From NCBI RefSeq assembly GCF_037975245.1, contig NC_092568.1:27090501-27154500 (forward strand): a stretch of 64,000 nt of DNA, read 5' to 3'. This DNA is from Apostichopus japonicus. Taxonomy: Eukaryota; Echinodermata; Holothuroidea; Aspidochirotida; Stichopodidae. The first letter of the stretch is position 1, and each line of letters opens with the position of its first letter. Positions 49,126 through 60,040 of the stretch are shown piece after piece. The notes below the pieces were generated by a model. That model searched no databases. It saw only the letters and a list, made by a program, of their open reading frames with translations, and was not told the DNA's origin. A program made the position numbers and the translations under genes.

Positions 49126-49203
49126 CAAGGAAGGGTCAGGACTGCAAGAAGAGTGCTCTATGCTATAAAAGCAGAGCCTAAACATATAAGTAAATGCCTT
49201 GGT

Positions 49204-49271
49204 AAGTACAGCTGTTACTCGGAGTTTCACGCCCTTAGGGTGGCGATCGTCAGACAACTGAACAAATACTC
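49204..49271 (-). ncRNA. Type I hammerhead ribozyme in minus-strand Penelope copy
   Basis: Exact inverted copy of the ribozyme described at 50506-50573. The CUGACGA core box is complementary to 49247-49253, GAAA to 49225-49228, and the predicted cleavage follows the A opposite 49216. It lies about 35 bp past the nuclease stop codon, in the element's 3' untranslated region. No base change between the two copies was seen. Confidence 0.82.
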
Positions 49272-49305
49272 TCTGCGCGGATATATTCTATGGGGAACAC
49301 GAACC

Positions 49306-50114
49306 CTATTTCTTACGTGCACGGTTCATTGGTTTGAGCCTATTGTGGCGACACTTGGAGATGAATTCAGATCTCTTATTGAGTAAATGCGGGTTTTTGG
49401 ACAGGAGGATACAAAGCTTTTCATCAATACAGAGGTTACATTGACCGGATCTACGCATGCTGGTATTGGAATGCTTAAGTACGCTCCACTCAATAACGAA
49501 GGGGGCACCTTTACGCTTCAGGTCCCATATATGTTTGGAAAGCTCTGTTTCTTTCTCGTAACGCTCATGTCGGAATGACTTACTGTGGTTACTGTACCTT
49601 TGCTTAAAGGGGCCACTCGATAGCCCTATGTATGATTTGGTGTCATCACCAGTAGTAACATCGGCCCTATATATTACACTGCTCACCAAGCAATTCCCGT
49701 TGAGGGGGCAATTAAGTTTTACTCTACAATTGCATATGCGTTGAGCCAGCTGCGGTCTAAGCTCATTTTGTGATAGAAGCCGGTTATTATGGCTGTTGAT
49801 GATTGATCGCATATTGCCCATACAACTGTAACTCAATTTCACGTTGTTTTTGTTGAAAATTTTGTGGAGCTTGTTTCCTTTCGGGAAGTGCTTGGCGAGT
49901 AGTCTGAAAAACAATTTCCCCACATTAGATTTGACATTACGGCTATAAGGTGGGTTAAACCATATTATGTTCCTGGTACGGGGTTTTTTCTGGGTTGCTT
50001 CTTGCTGCTCTCCGTACTGTTGTTGTATACTAGGTGGTCGGTGTAGCCGCTATCTCGGAGCGCATCGTTGTATATGGGGGCAGCGTTGTCAAAGATCTCT
50101 TCGTTAGATGAAAG
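49306..50114 (-). pseudogene. Penelope-like protein C-terminal part with GIY-YIG nuclease, frameshifted
   Basis: Reading leftward, the frame begins LSSNEEIFDNAAPIYNDALR and YTDHLVYNN, a linker typical of Penelope-like proteins. Near 49976, by a run of A and C, one frameshift occurs. The next frame reads RTRNIIWFNPPYSRNVKSNV, the characteristic entry to the nuclease region, and continues to the stop at 49306. The nuclease part has KSYIGLSSGPFKQRYSNH (GIY-YIG core variant with Arg), TELSKHIWDLK, and a CNLCIDEKLCIL cysteine motif ending in [14 protein letters not shown]. In the family this nuclease nicks target DNA for priming. The GTG at 49923 is not a true start: the protein simply continues from upstream. 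Confidence 0.85.
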
Positions 50115-50117
50115 AGT

Positions 50118-50471
50118 GTTACTACTGGTGATGACACCAAATCATACATAGGGCTATCGAGTGGCCCCTTTAAGCAAAGGTACAGTAACCACAGTAAGTC
50201 ATTCCGACATGAGCGTTACGAGAAAGAAACAGAGCTTTCCAAACATATATGGGACCTGAAGCGTAAAGGTGCCCCCTTCGTTATTGAGTGGAGCGTACTT
50301 AAGCATTCCAATACCAGCATGCGTAGATCCGGTCAATGTAACCTCTGTATTGATGAAAAGCTTTGTATCCTCCTGTCCAAAAACCCGCATTTACTCAATA
50401 AGAGATCTGAATTCATCTCCAAGTGTCGCCACAATAGGCTCAAACCAATGAACCGTGCACGTAAGAAATAG
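50118..50471 (+). pseudogene. GIY-YIG nuclease fragment of Penelope-like element
   Basis: The frame reads VTTGDDTKSYIGLSSGPFKQ, then [44 protein letters not shown] and ends RARKK at a TAG (50469-50471). It matches residue for residue the end of the minus-strand copy. It lacks everything upstream of the nuclease core and has no start codon, so it is a fragment and not a gene. Confidence 0.85.
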
Positions 50472-50505
50472 GGTTCGTGTTCCCCATAGAATATATCCGC
50501 GCAGA

Positions 50506-50573
50506 GAGTATTTGTTCAGTTGTCTGACGATCGCCACCCTAAGGGCGTGAAACTCCGAGTAACAGCTGTACTT
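50506..50573 (+). ncRNA. Type I hammerhead ribozyme in plus-strand Penelope copy
   Basis: Stem I is CAGUUGU (50517-50523) with ACAGCUG (50562-50568), all seven pairs formed with one G-U. A second part of stem I, GAGUA (50506-50510) with UACUU (50569-50573), lies beyond a UUUGUU bulge. The core box is CUGACGA (50524-50530). Stem II is CGCC (50532-50535) with GGCG (50544-50547) and an 8-base loop. GAAA is at 50549-50552. Stem III is ACU/AGU with loop CCG (50552-50560). The cleavage site follows A50561 (GUA, an NUH triplet). All conserved core bases are present. The pair beside the core in stem II is U-U, which is unusual and may lower activity. Short three-pair stem III hammerheads are known from Penelope-like elements, where they are thought to process transcripts. 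Confidence 0.85.
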
Positions 50574-50586
50574 ACCAAGGCATTTA

Positions 50587-50703
<117 letters not shown>

Positions 50704-50753
50704 CTGCGGTACACTTTTTTACCATAAACTGTCGACCTAAGGTACATATCATG

Positions 50754-50754
50754 A

Positions 50755-50801
<47 letters not shown>
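50754..50801. repeat. (TA)n microsatellite, second tract
   Basis: TA run followed by CTGCGGTATGTACTTTTTC, echoing the CTGCGGTACACTTTTTT that follows the tract ending at 50702. The TA tract plus its right flank therefore looks duplicated. Confidence 0.9.
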
Positions 50802-50802
<1 letters not shown>

Positions 50803-52744
50803 TGCGGTATGTACTTTTTCAGGTGTTCAGCTAGACTGCCAGAAGAAAAAAAGACGTTTAGTCAAAGCATGAAGCTTTCTGATTTCGCACGACAATATTT
50901 AGGCATATAGAACATGTTCTCCACATTACATACAGATGTTGAATGCAATATTTATTGTGATGTACTCATCAAAGGTGTTCTGTTATTGTGTGTTCTTCCA
51001 ATATTGTGGCAGAAGATACTAATTATTATGTAACTTTGGGAACTGTACAATGCAAATAATTTATGCTATAATATATTATAAATCCTAGATATCAAAGTAT
51101 AAATGAAAGATGAAAGTGTCAAATTGGACAATCCTCCGTGCAGCATCGTCTTATGTATAGCCTATTCTCCATACTCGTATAGGTTTACCGTACATACCAC
51201 ATGCAAACATTATAGGTAGATCTTTTAAGAACTATTTTCAAGTATAATATATATATTAATTAAAATATACAAATGTTGACAAAGATCCACGAAAGTTAAC
51301 AGCTGTGAGTGTTACAAAATATTAATATTATTTATGACTGCTAGTGAGGAAAATAACTGAACATGATTAAATTTAAATTTGAAAAAGAGACACTATAGCG
51401 TTAAATACTATACGTTAATTAGCTTAACCATGCGAGTTTAAAGCAAACAACTATCTTAGTGTTTAACTGACTCAGACATAGTCTATACTTGGTATGTTCC
51501 TTTGAATTTCTCAAGTCAAATGACCTAAAAAATATTTGATTGTAATTAACGAAAATTTATAAATTTCATAACTTTATAAAGAATTCATGGATTTTATTGT
51601 TTTTAGGTACGTGATTATCATTTCAACGGCATAGAGATAATTTAAAATAAAATGAAAATAAAAATCACTAAGAAATCGAATTCAATAATCAATTCAAAGT
51701 GTTAAACAAAATGAATTTGTTTTGTCTTTATTATACATCCTGTTTTCTATTAAACTTCCCAAACAATTAAACTAATTTATTGACTGACTGAGATATATAG
51801 AGGAGAAATTTGAATATGTCTTAGAAATTTTGTGTCTTGTTTTTTCTATATTGATAAACAACTGAGTTAGGAACAAGGTTTAATTAGTGGACATTGTACA
51901 GAAGAAAAATATAAGAAATCAATTTGATACCATTTAAACAAGGGAATAGAGACATAATTAACATTAGTGGCAGAATTTGGAAATTTTAGAATATATCTTT
52001 GCATGAAATTTGTGTTTCGGCTGCAAGGGTGCTCTGTCTTTTCTGAACCTTATTTTTACATCATCATGATTTTCACAAGATTAATTCATATCGACATATA
52101 AACAACATTGAGTTATATTTACAGAAAAGTAAGACCAAAGTTTGTTGTGAAAACGACGTCACCTAAAAATCACTATGAGCTTCATACATTTAGCACTTCC
52201 CAAGAAAGAAGTATTAAAACATAATTGCAACAACCCCTTCTCCTGACCACCCACTCCCCTCACCACCGCCCGTCCGCATCTAAAAGAACTGGAACAAAAC
52301 AGTAACATTCCAACAAAAATGTCACCACTATTCGGCCTTATCACTGAGTAACTTTTAAAATGCCACTTCATTTTCGAATTAAGGAAGATGGCTTTACACT
52401 TCATATCGGAAGCATGTTTTCAAGTTTACATTATTTTAATCAACTGTACATTAATGTTATTGTTCACACAACCTGTGACGCAGACCTGGATGAAAGCAAA
52501 TGTAAACAACTGTGACGATGGTTTGCTGATGGATGTGCTTAAAACTTCAATGGCGCCGTCAAAAAAGCGACACGGATTTTTTTCTTCAAATATATGTCAC
52601 CTTAAGTTTAAAAAAAATTATAATAATTCTCATATTGACATACAAAAATCTAAATATATCAGATGAATTAATTGAATTGAACTGACAGCAAATTTCTTCG
52701 TTATACAATAGATATCAATATCGTACTATAAAATGCGTCTTGGC
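50802..52744. other. Intergenic DNA, no gene seen
   Basis: Very AT-rich sequence. The small open frames at 52159-52404 and 52388-52666 show no domain and are probably chance. Confidence 0.5.
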
Positions 52745-52975
52745 GACGCATGTATGTTGGACATTCTCATTCACAGATTGTTGCAGTTAGAAAAAACCTT
52801 GGTCACACCCCTGAAGTTAGACACATGCGCGTTGGACCATCGTATTCATAGCTTGTCGAAAAATAGAAGGAACCACGTCCCTGAAGCTATAGACACATGC
52901 ACTTTGGAAAACTTGTTCAAAGCTTGTAGCAATTAGAAAGAACTATATACTGGTCACACACCCTTTAAGTTTGAT
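52745..52975. repeat. Diverged tandem repeat, unit about 75-85 bp, three copies
   Basis: Each unit contains ACACATGCRC-TTGGA or a variant, then a CATAGCTTGT/CACAGATTGT block, TTAGAAAGAAC-like words and GTCACACCCCTGAAGTTA or variant. Divergence between copies is substantial. Despite a partly open frame there is no protein domain. Confidence 0.6.
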
Positions 52976-53030
52976 CATTCGGTTTCCCTCGAGCCCACTA
53001 AATTCATGTAACCCAACTCGCTACGATTTC

Positions 53031-53413
<383 letters not shown>

Positions 53414-54828
53414 ATTGGAATCAAATCAGCAACTCATTCAAGCAGAAAGAGCATTACACATGCATGTTAATTCCTTTCATACATACGAAAAGAATAAATG
53501 GGGTTGGGGAGGGGTGGGGTGGGTTGTACTGACTCTCATACGGCATTGTTCATCTGTTCTATTCTCTTATAAAAACAGACACAGCTTAAGTAAACTAACC
53601 TTGGTTTTATCAAGCAATTTTTACGCTTGCTCAACAACATTACGTCAACATTTGTTTTCCGTTTGGCAGGTATTTGTATTAGGTCAGACAGTAGCTTACA
53701 TTTTGATTCTCACCCGTGTATCCTTGCAGGAGGAGCGTATGAAAGAAGAGTGGGGGGGGGGGGGGTTGTTTGGAGGTGAGAGGACAGTGATAGTAGTGGG
53801 TGCTAACGGGTGAAACGGAGGCATATGATGCAATGATGGTGTGGTAGGGGGAAATGTAACTTATTGTAGGACAGTGTGGCGGTGACATGAGATGGTGATG
53901 AGAACTCTGATTAAAAGTAGCCATGCTTTTAAGGACCTATACTATGAAACGTTTATCTAATGCACACATTGGATGATACTAAATGTGTTATATGAGTGGG
54001 GACGTTTGTGACTCAAATTTGATTTATCGCAGAAATATCGGACACCATTACAATCCTGACAGAGAGCGTCGCTGTCCCAGTTGCGGAACTTCAATTTATT
54101 ATGTAGTGTATTTCTTAGCCTTCTTCTAATTTTGAATGAGGGACTGCGTTATTATGCGATAGCTATGCAGACGGTCTACAGGAGAGCCATGTATACGGTC
54201 TTTTTAACATTCAATATGAAGAGTGTACATAAACAAAAATTAGGTATACCTTTGGGGTAAGACGTAACGGCCGCTCTTCTCATCAAGTGACCATATATTC
54301 ACGCTCCATTAGAGTGTTGTGTGTTGCTTCGGCTTTATACTGATGCATTGTGCTGGTTTTAATCTCCAGTGATATTACAGCGCCCTGGCGAGAGATACTA
54401 GACTTCTTATATACTTGCAGTGACGCCTTACTGTAAATTACTATATTTTTGATATATTTGAGCTGCATAAGTTCCATCATAATTGGGAATAAACTAGAAT
54501 ATCCGGGTCTGATTGCCCAGCAATTCTTTAATACACCTACACCTCCTCCTTTCAGAGACACCGATTCCTAGTAGGCAATATCTCTTAAATTGCTTAATCT
54601 TTGTTTTGTTTTATCCAAGTGTTACACTGTTCCTTATCCTTCTCTGTATTATACCATAAAACATTTGTTAAGGTCGCCACCTACCTCACGACCGAAAATG
54701 GTTTCACGCGCTTTAAGGGATAACGTCTTCTCATGCGCGCACGTGTACTGGTTTCACTCTTTTTTTTTCATCTGCGTGTAAATAGTATCGGGTCATGAAT
54801 CTAGCGCATTCGGCGCTATACCTTCGCA
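53414..54828. other. Intergenic DNA, no gene seen
   Basis: Contains a G homopolymer near 53750-53764 and a GTGGGGG-rich stretch at 53500-53525. No domain-bearing ORF is present. Confidence 0.5.
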
Positions 54829-54856
54829 CAGAGCCGTATAGAGATATACGGCTCTG
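54829..54856. repeat. Perfect 12-bp hairpin with GAGA loop
   Basis: CAGAGCCGTATA and TATACGGCTCTG are perfect complements separated only by GAGA, a GNRA-type tetraloop if transcribed from the plus strand. It lies about 200 bp upstream of the likely promoter of the COX8-like gene. It could be a structured RNA element, a protein-binding palindrome or a transposon relic. Confidence 0.6.
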
Positions 54857-55036
54857 CCTTCGCATGCTCTCAACTATACAATGCGCGCAATGCGAACAAC
54901 GTATCTAAATCGCGATAACGATCACACCGAATAATATGATTGTGATAAATGTTCGATCTGTGACATCACAAAGCATAGCTGATTCCACAGCGTCACAAGT
55001 CAGAGTTGTAGTCACTTCAATGCGTGTTAGCGAAGC

Positions 55037-55046
55037 TTTATATAAA
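55037..55046 (+). promoter_or_regulatory. Possible TATA box of the COX8-like gene
   Basis: CTTTATATAAAC lies about 180 bp upstream of the start codon at 55221. Spacing allows a start of transcription near 55070 and an untranslated leader of about 150 bp. In an AT-rich genome this string is not rare, so the call rests on position only. Confidence 0.3.
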
Positions 55047-55220
55047 CTACACGAGATTTCTCGATCGGACGATAATGGTTAAAACGCTTTAGTCTGTGGT
55101 TATATTTAGTGGTTCATTTTGGTTATCATATCTTACAGACAGAAAAAAAGAGAGACATAACCTAAAGAAATTTTCCATTTGGAAATCAATAAAATCAGAA
55201 GTGATATTGAGAGCGCAATC

Positions 55221-55319
55221 ATGGATATGTCATCAAGAGCAGTTTTCTTTCTGACGAGGAGGTTACGAACATCTCTCACACAGTGTAATAATCGAAGAAT
55301 CCACGGGCAAGAATCTCCA
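55221..55319 (+). CDS. COX8-like mitochondrial protein, exon 1 (leader)
   Basis: ATG at 55221 opens 33 codons, MDMSSRAVFFLTRRLRTSLT then QCNNRRIHGQESP, ending in phase 0 at a GTAAGT donor (55320). The segment is rich in Arg, Ser and Thr with no acidic residue between residues 3 and 29, as expected of a mitochondrial import leader. The RRIHG string resembles the K-I-H-S site at which the leader ends in vertebrate cytochrome c oxidase subunit 8. It joins in phase to the exon at 62315-62446, across a 7-kb intron that contains the MITE and hAT-like elements. Confidence 0.62.
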
Positions 55320-55944
55320 GTAAGTAAAGAAACAAATGGTAAATTAACAGATTTTTAAGCTGAATCACAAATGGTTAACTGAACGCCATCTCTAGGCCCT
55401 TGAATGCCCTTCAGAAACTGCATTTTTGAAATATTTGTTCTTCTACCCTGACAGAATTTTTATGCATTGTATTTTTTGATAATTAATTAAGCCTAAGGAC
55501 TGTGAAAAAAAGTGTTAATTTGGTGAGGGATTTGGATAAAGGTTTGAGTTTCTTCGTTTCTTTCTTACTCGTTTTGCGTTTTAAACACTTATAAAGAAAT
55601 GGCATCTATTGCCCTTGTAAGTCATTAGCAAAGCTCCTTTTGATGTTATCATCACATTCATGTAATTAGTAAGTTGAGTCTCGTCTATCCGACATGCTCA
55701 GTGATTAACCTCCGCCACGTATCACGATCTTGCGCAAGGTTTATTGCTTCTTCGAAATTGTTAATATTAATGTCCTTGAATTGCGAGCAATGTAGTCACG
55801 GGCCTTCCAACTGGTTTAGCAGTAAATGATACTTTAAATCATTTAAATGATACTTAAATGATAAATGTATCATGTAAATGATACTTTATGTAATTGATAC
55901 TTTAAATTCAAGTTTAGCTAGGTATTGCGGAGTGTTAGTTAGTA
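55320..55944. other. Start of the COX8-like intron
   Basis: Intronic sequence with no further exon seen. A cluster of AAATGATAC words occurs at about 55825-55905. Confidence 0.5.
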
Positions 55945-56229
55945 CAAAGTGGCTATTCTTACGACTAGTTGTAACAATAATTCCCTTTTGCGCATGCGCA
56001 GTTGCTATAACGTGACTATTTTTACGACTAGGAGTACTATTTTTACGACCAGGGTTAACAATAATTTCCGGTTAGGGTTAGGAATGGATTGAGGGTTAGA
56101 GTTAGGGTTAGGGTTACCCCTACTACATGCGCAGTTGCTTTATTTACTTTGAATACGCATGAATTCGCCGATGTTGTAAGAATAGTTTATAAATAATTGT
56201 TACAACTAGTCATAAGAATAGCCACGGCC
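55945..56229. mobile_element. 285-bp MITE with 9-bp target duplication
   Basis: The inner terminal inverted repeats start GTGGCTATTCTTACGACTAG and continue TTGTAACAAT (55949 on). The reverse complement is at the right (about 56192-56225), with one or two mismatches over about 33 bp. TAGTTAGTA lies at both 55936-55944 and 56230-56238. A 9-bp duplication suits Mutator-like or similar elements, and no transposase is encoded. The interior carries TTAGGG-like repeats at 56072-56116 and two GCGCATGCGCAGTTGC-like words. Confidence 0.85.
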
Positions 56230-56238
56230 TAGTTAGTA

Positions 56239-58581
56239 TACCGCCACACCGTAGCTACCGTACACTACCGTTACCTTGCCATTATTTTTAGTTACGTACA
56301 CAACCATACATCCTTCCTAACTATATAGTTGTTGCGTATGCTATAGGTCGAATCTTTGAGATAAAGTAGAGTTCCTTTATTCTAAAGAGCGTCCTCTAAA
56401 GTTTGGTCGCACGTCATATACGTCATAGGATGGTAAAACGGGAACTTCGCACTGCTAAGTGCATATTATGTTCTACGGTAAATGACAGTTGTATATTCAC
56501 GATCTCTATGACTTTGCTGTTTGAATTAGTTCTGTAATGCGTATATACGTGATATTATCGATCGTTTTTCTCATTCCATCAGAATGCGATAGATTTATAC
56601 AAGTTTGTAGAATTCTTGCAGTCAAAGTGCTCGACGCCCGCATTGATTTTTTTTACAATATAATTCCGGTAAATGGATGAAATAAATTCATAAAAGTAAA
56701 TAAACAAGAATATAAAAAAATATATAAAAAATTGGTGTTTTTTTGCTCCTCGTAGCAAGTTTTAACCGTTTTTGTCAAGGCTCTGTGGATTAAAATTTAT
56801 TTCGAAAAAGTGGTTACAATTTGACTTATGTACAAGTCAACTACAGTGTCGATCAGTGCAGCTATACGTAATATGTTTCACGCAGTATAGGCCTACACGA
56901 AATCAGGGGATCCATGCAGAAAGTTACCGTACACCTATACCATACAACATCCCCACTGGCTTGCACATTGAATCGCATGCATTGAACCAACGTCTATACG
57001 ATTTGCAGAGAGTTTGTACAGGTAAATGTTACCCAGCATCGGATAGTTGGCACGTTAGCCCTTCCATACATCTTCAACACTCCGTATGTTTAGCAAGTAG
57101 GTTGTTATCAACGAGAGCATACATTGTTTGTCAACGGAATCTAAGCCGCCTTACTCACCTGTGAGCAAGTGGTCTTCAAGGTATCTAGTCATCGGAAATA
57201 GCCTTTTCCTCAACGCTCGCACACATATATGTGCGTTCATCGATGCAATTTCGTTCATTCATACAAATATACTACATTGGTTTCTACAGCGGCCTAGCTT
57301 GGCCGACACGAGCTCCTGGACAAGGGACCCACTCGTGGGGGGGGGGGGGTGAGAGGAATAATGAAAGAAAAGTCACCACGTCCGCTTAAGCAGGCCTTCC
57401 AAAGTCCGAGAATGCCATCTCCGGGTTTTTAAAGGGGGTGCCAAATATAAATAATTTGCTCACACAAACATTTATATTGGTATATGGTCGAGGCCCTGTT
57501 GGTCCTTGCTACTGCACTGGTTTAAACTACAGGGTTGATGTTACCTTTTGAAAGTTAACAGATTTGTGTAAGGTGCCATTTGTGCACCACACTAGCAATG
57601 TACAGTTTTGACGGCGAGAGACACACATTAGAACACAACTGACATGTTTACGATATTACCTAACAGGAGAAGTTTACGCAATGGATATTCAAAGATTCAT
57701 TTAGTTTGTTACATATGGCCAAGTTTTTTTTTAATTGGTTTTATAACAAACAATTCGTTATACAACAAAAATTCACCATTTAACCTTATACAGCTGGGTA
57801 AAAATCGAATTTTCAGACCAAAAATGCTTCAGTTGATGAACAAAACCAGATGCATAAACGTCAAATTGATCACAAGAGGACGTTACAGAAATCATTCACT
57901 TGGCAAAATGGAATTTGTTTCGCCGTTTAAGTATCGATATGAATAATACATTTTGTTTCTTTCAAGTGGACGTTTCTTGATGTAACAAAGATCCATCTTC
58001 ATACAATAGTTCCAGTCACTTGGAATTGCCAAATCAAATTGAACATTTTGGGCGTCTTTTTTCTATACTTGATTAAATGTGATTTGATGCATTTGTTCCC
58101 AAACTTAATGAATTATTCATATCTCATTTATTTTTTTTGCATGCAGTGGTAAATTAACGTCGACAATTTCATAACGTTTAGCTTGTTATATATTGTAACA
58201 AAGGGAGTCAGTGCTGTAGGTTTCATAAACAGTACTTTAGAAGAACGTATTTTCCCTAACGACAATATAGAATTCAAAAAAAAAATACAATGTGTCGTTA
58301 CCGATGGATTCATCACAATTATATTACTGAGCACTTTTGAATTTATTCTCCTGCTTTGAGTGTCTCTGGTAATTCGACTAACGTTCTAAGCTTGCCCGAC
58401 TAATCTGACATTGATATTTTGTGGAGTTTTGACACAGTTCGCACTCCATGCTTTCATTCTCTGTCCAAGACTATATTATGATATGTATCACTGTTGGCAT
58501 TCCCCTAAAACGAAATTCAAAGGTGATGGGGATCTCACTAGAACGCACTTCCATAGTAGTTATATTTTTCGGGAAATGTTT
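56239..58581. other. COX8-like intron, no gene seen
   Basis: Short open frames (57644-57946 among them) have no recognised domain. A G homopolymer follows at about 57337-57349. Confidence 0.45.
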
Positions 58582-58625
58582 TACAGCCCCCCCCCCAATT
58601 AAATTGGGTTCAAACGCCCATGATA
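58582..58625. repeat. Partial end of the hAT-like MITE family
   Basis: TACAGCCCCCCCCCCAATTA followed by AATTGGGTTCAAACGCCCATG resembles the right end of the MITE at 4055-4365 (ACAGCCCCCCCAAATC, then ACTGGGCTCC...CCTATG). The other end was not found nearby. Confidence 0.45.
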
Positions 58626-59010
58626 GTCATGCGTTAAACCAACAGTCAATGCCATATACTGCAGTGGCATAGGCGTATGTATAGGGTTCACACAATACGA
58701 TACACGTTTAAAGTTTCTGTTTACAGAAGAATATAGTGTATGAAATTTGTCAGAACAACGTCATTTATGCTGATTTTCTTGATATGACTCTCTGTAAATG
58801 TGTATCTGTACGAACCCCAAAAGCCCATCAAATTATGAAGATGTTTCGAAGTTAATCCTGCAGTATGTTATACCTGATACCTTCAGTGAACATGTCATTA
58901 TAACAGATATTTCCATTTAGCATCGGCAACATTACAAAGTTCGCACTACTATCATATCAGTGTATAAATATATATACACACATCTTTTGACACTAGGACA
59001 TATCACTCAC
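58626..59010. other. COX8-like intron, no gene seen
   Basis: No repeat or exon is recognisable here apart from a GGCATAGGCGTATG word at 58666-58679, a possible stray end of the hAT-like family. Confidence 0.4.
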
Positions 59011-59306
59011 ATCATATTCATAGGCGTAGGAGCCTCATTTGATTTGGGGGGGGGGGGGGGGCTGTAACGACTTGCCCGGAAAAATATAACCAAAATTTTT
59101 CGCGCGTTCCACATGTTAATGTGCATATCATATAGGCATTCATCGGTTATTACATCACATGCAAATAACATAAAATCATTTTCCGTGTTATTACCCTTCC
59201 ATATTGGTTATAATTATTGGGGAAGTCGTTACAACAACAATGATAATAATAATAATATAAGTTTAACCATTTCAAAACACATTGCAAATTATTCTTCTTT
59301 CAATAG

Positions 59307-59694
59307 GTGGCGGAGCTAGGGGAATTGGTCAGGGGGAGAGAATGGTCTGTAGGGGCGCTTTCGACACTGTCTAAGCGGAGCGCCACCACAGGTTGGCGCG
59401 GAGCGTTCAGACATTTTTTGAGTAAAGATACTCCCTAGATCGCCGGAAATGACCCTTTCCAGGCCTAGCTAATTTGCAGATAAACAAAGAATAAATAGGT
59501 ACTGTCATCGCAATTTGTCAGAAAATTGCACCAACAAAACGTGACAAATGTCAATAGGTATTTGAGAGCGCAATAAAAAAGTCAATAATCGCGAATAAGT
59601 AAAAAGTGGTAACTAGCTGAAAAGGGCACCAGCAGTCCATTTGAGTCCGTCAGGGGGGCATCCACCGCCTCTGACTGTATGGACGCTCCGCCAC
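59307..59694. mobile_element. Nested element with GTGGCGGAGC inverted ends
   Basis: GTGGCGGAGC at 59307 and GCTCCGCCAC at 59685-59694 are perfect 10-bp inverted repeats. The right end, read inward, is CAGTGGCGGAGCGTCCATAC, a hAT-type start (CAGTGGCGGA). Further GGCGGAGC-like words lie inside (59375-59410). It splits one of the roughly 88-bp repeat units of the host element. No clean target duplication was seen, so the outer limits are uncertain by a few bases. Confidence 0.65.
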
Positions 59695-59696
59695 TG

Positions 59697-59998
59697 AAAA
59701 ATGCCTGAAAATTTTCCAGCATATTGCCTAAACTTTCGCCCAAAAAATTCGAAAAACACATTGCAAATTATTCTTCTTTCAGTAGGTGCCCGAAAAATTT
59801 TCAGCATATTGCCCGAATTTTCACCAAAAAATTGAAAAACACATTGCAAATTATTATTCTTTCAGTAGATGCCCGAAAAATTCTCAGCATATTGCCGAAT
59901 TTTCACCCCAAGAAAAATGAAAAACACACTGCAAATTATTCTTCTTCCAGTAGGTGCCCGAAAAATTCTCAGCATATTGCCCGAATTTTCACCAAAAA
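59697..59998. repeat. Tandem repeats, unit about 88 bp, inside the hAT-like element
   Basis: Three to four units contain CACATTGCAAATTATTCTTC, TTTCAGTAGGTGCCCGAAAA and TTCTCAGCATATTGCCCGAA, then TTTTCACC. A first partial unit lies at about 59264-59306, before the nested element. A diverged related segment (GGGCACCTACTGAAAG, read in the other direction) is in the short MITE near 4150-4170, so the unit is an original part of the element that has multiplied here. Confidence 0.85.
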
Positions 59999-60040
59999 AG
60001 CTGCAGCCCCCCCCCCGCCTCCTACGCCTATGATCATATT

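Larger units (their letters stand above)
49125..50117 (-). mobile_element. Penelope-like retroelement, 5'-truncated, minus-strand copy
   Basis: This copy runs leftward from 50117. It holds the region between reverse transcriptase and nuclease, the GIY-YIG nuclease (49306-49923), a 3' untranslated part with a hammerhead ribozyme (49204-49271) and about 60 bp of tail before the TA tract. The reverse transcriptase is missing. A second copy in the opposite direction (50118-50594) starts exactly where this one is truncated. The shared part (49183-49659 against 50118-50594) appears nearly identical, so both were probably laid down in one event or very recently. Penelope-like elements are known for truncated, inverted and tandem partial copies and for insertion at AT-rich microsatellites. 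Confidence 0.85.
59019..60032. mobile_element. 1-kb hAT-like element with 8-bp target duplication
   Basis: Begins CATAGGCGTAGGAG and ends CTCCTACGCCTATG, perfect 14-bp inverted repeats. ATCATATT lies on both sides (59011-59018 and 60033-60040). The ends equal those of the 311-bp MITE at 4055-4365. Long G and C runs lie just inside. The extra length comes from internal tandem repeats (59697-59998) and a nested element (59307-59694). No transposase is encoded. It sits in the COX8-like intron. Confidence 0.88.

Noticed and set aside
49306-49923. GIY-YIG ORF as a host nuclease gene starting at 49923
   Set aside because: The apparent start is GTG in the middle of a Penelope-like reading frame that continues upstream through a frameshift; it belongs to a truncated retroelement.
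56067-56118. TTAGGG-like run as an internal telomere relic
   Set aside because: It lies inside a MITE with inverted ends and a 9-bp target duplication, so it came with the element and not from a chromosome end.
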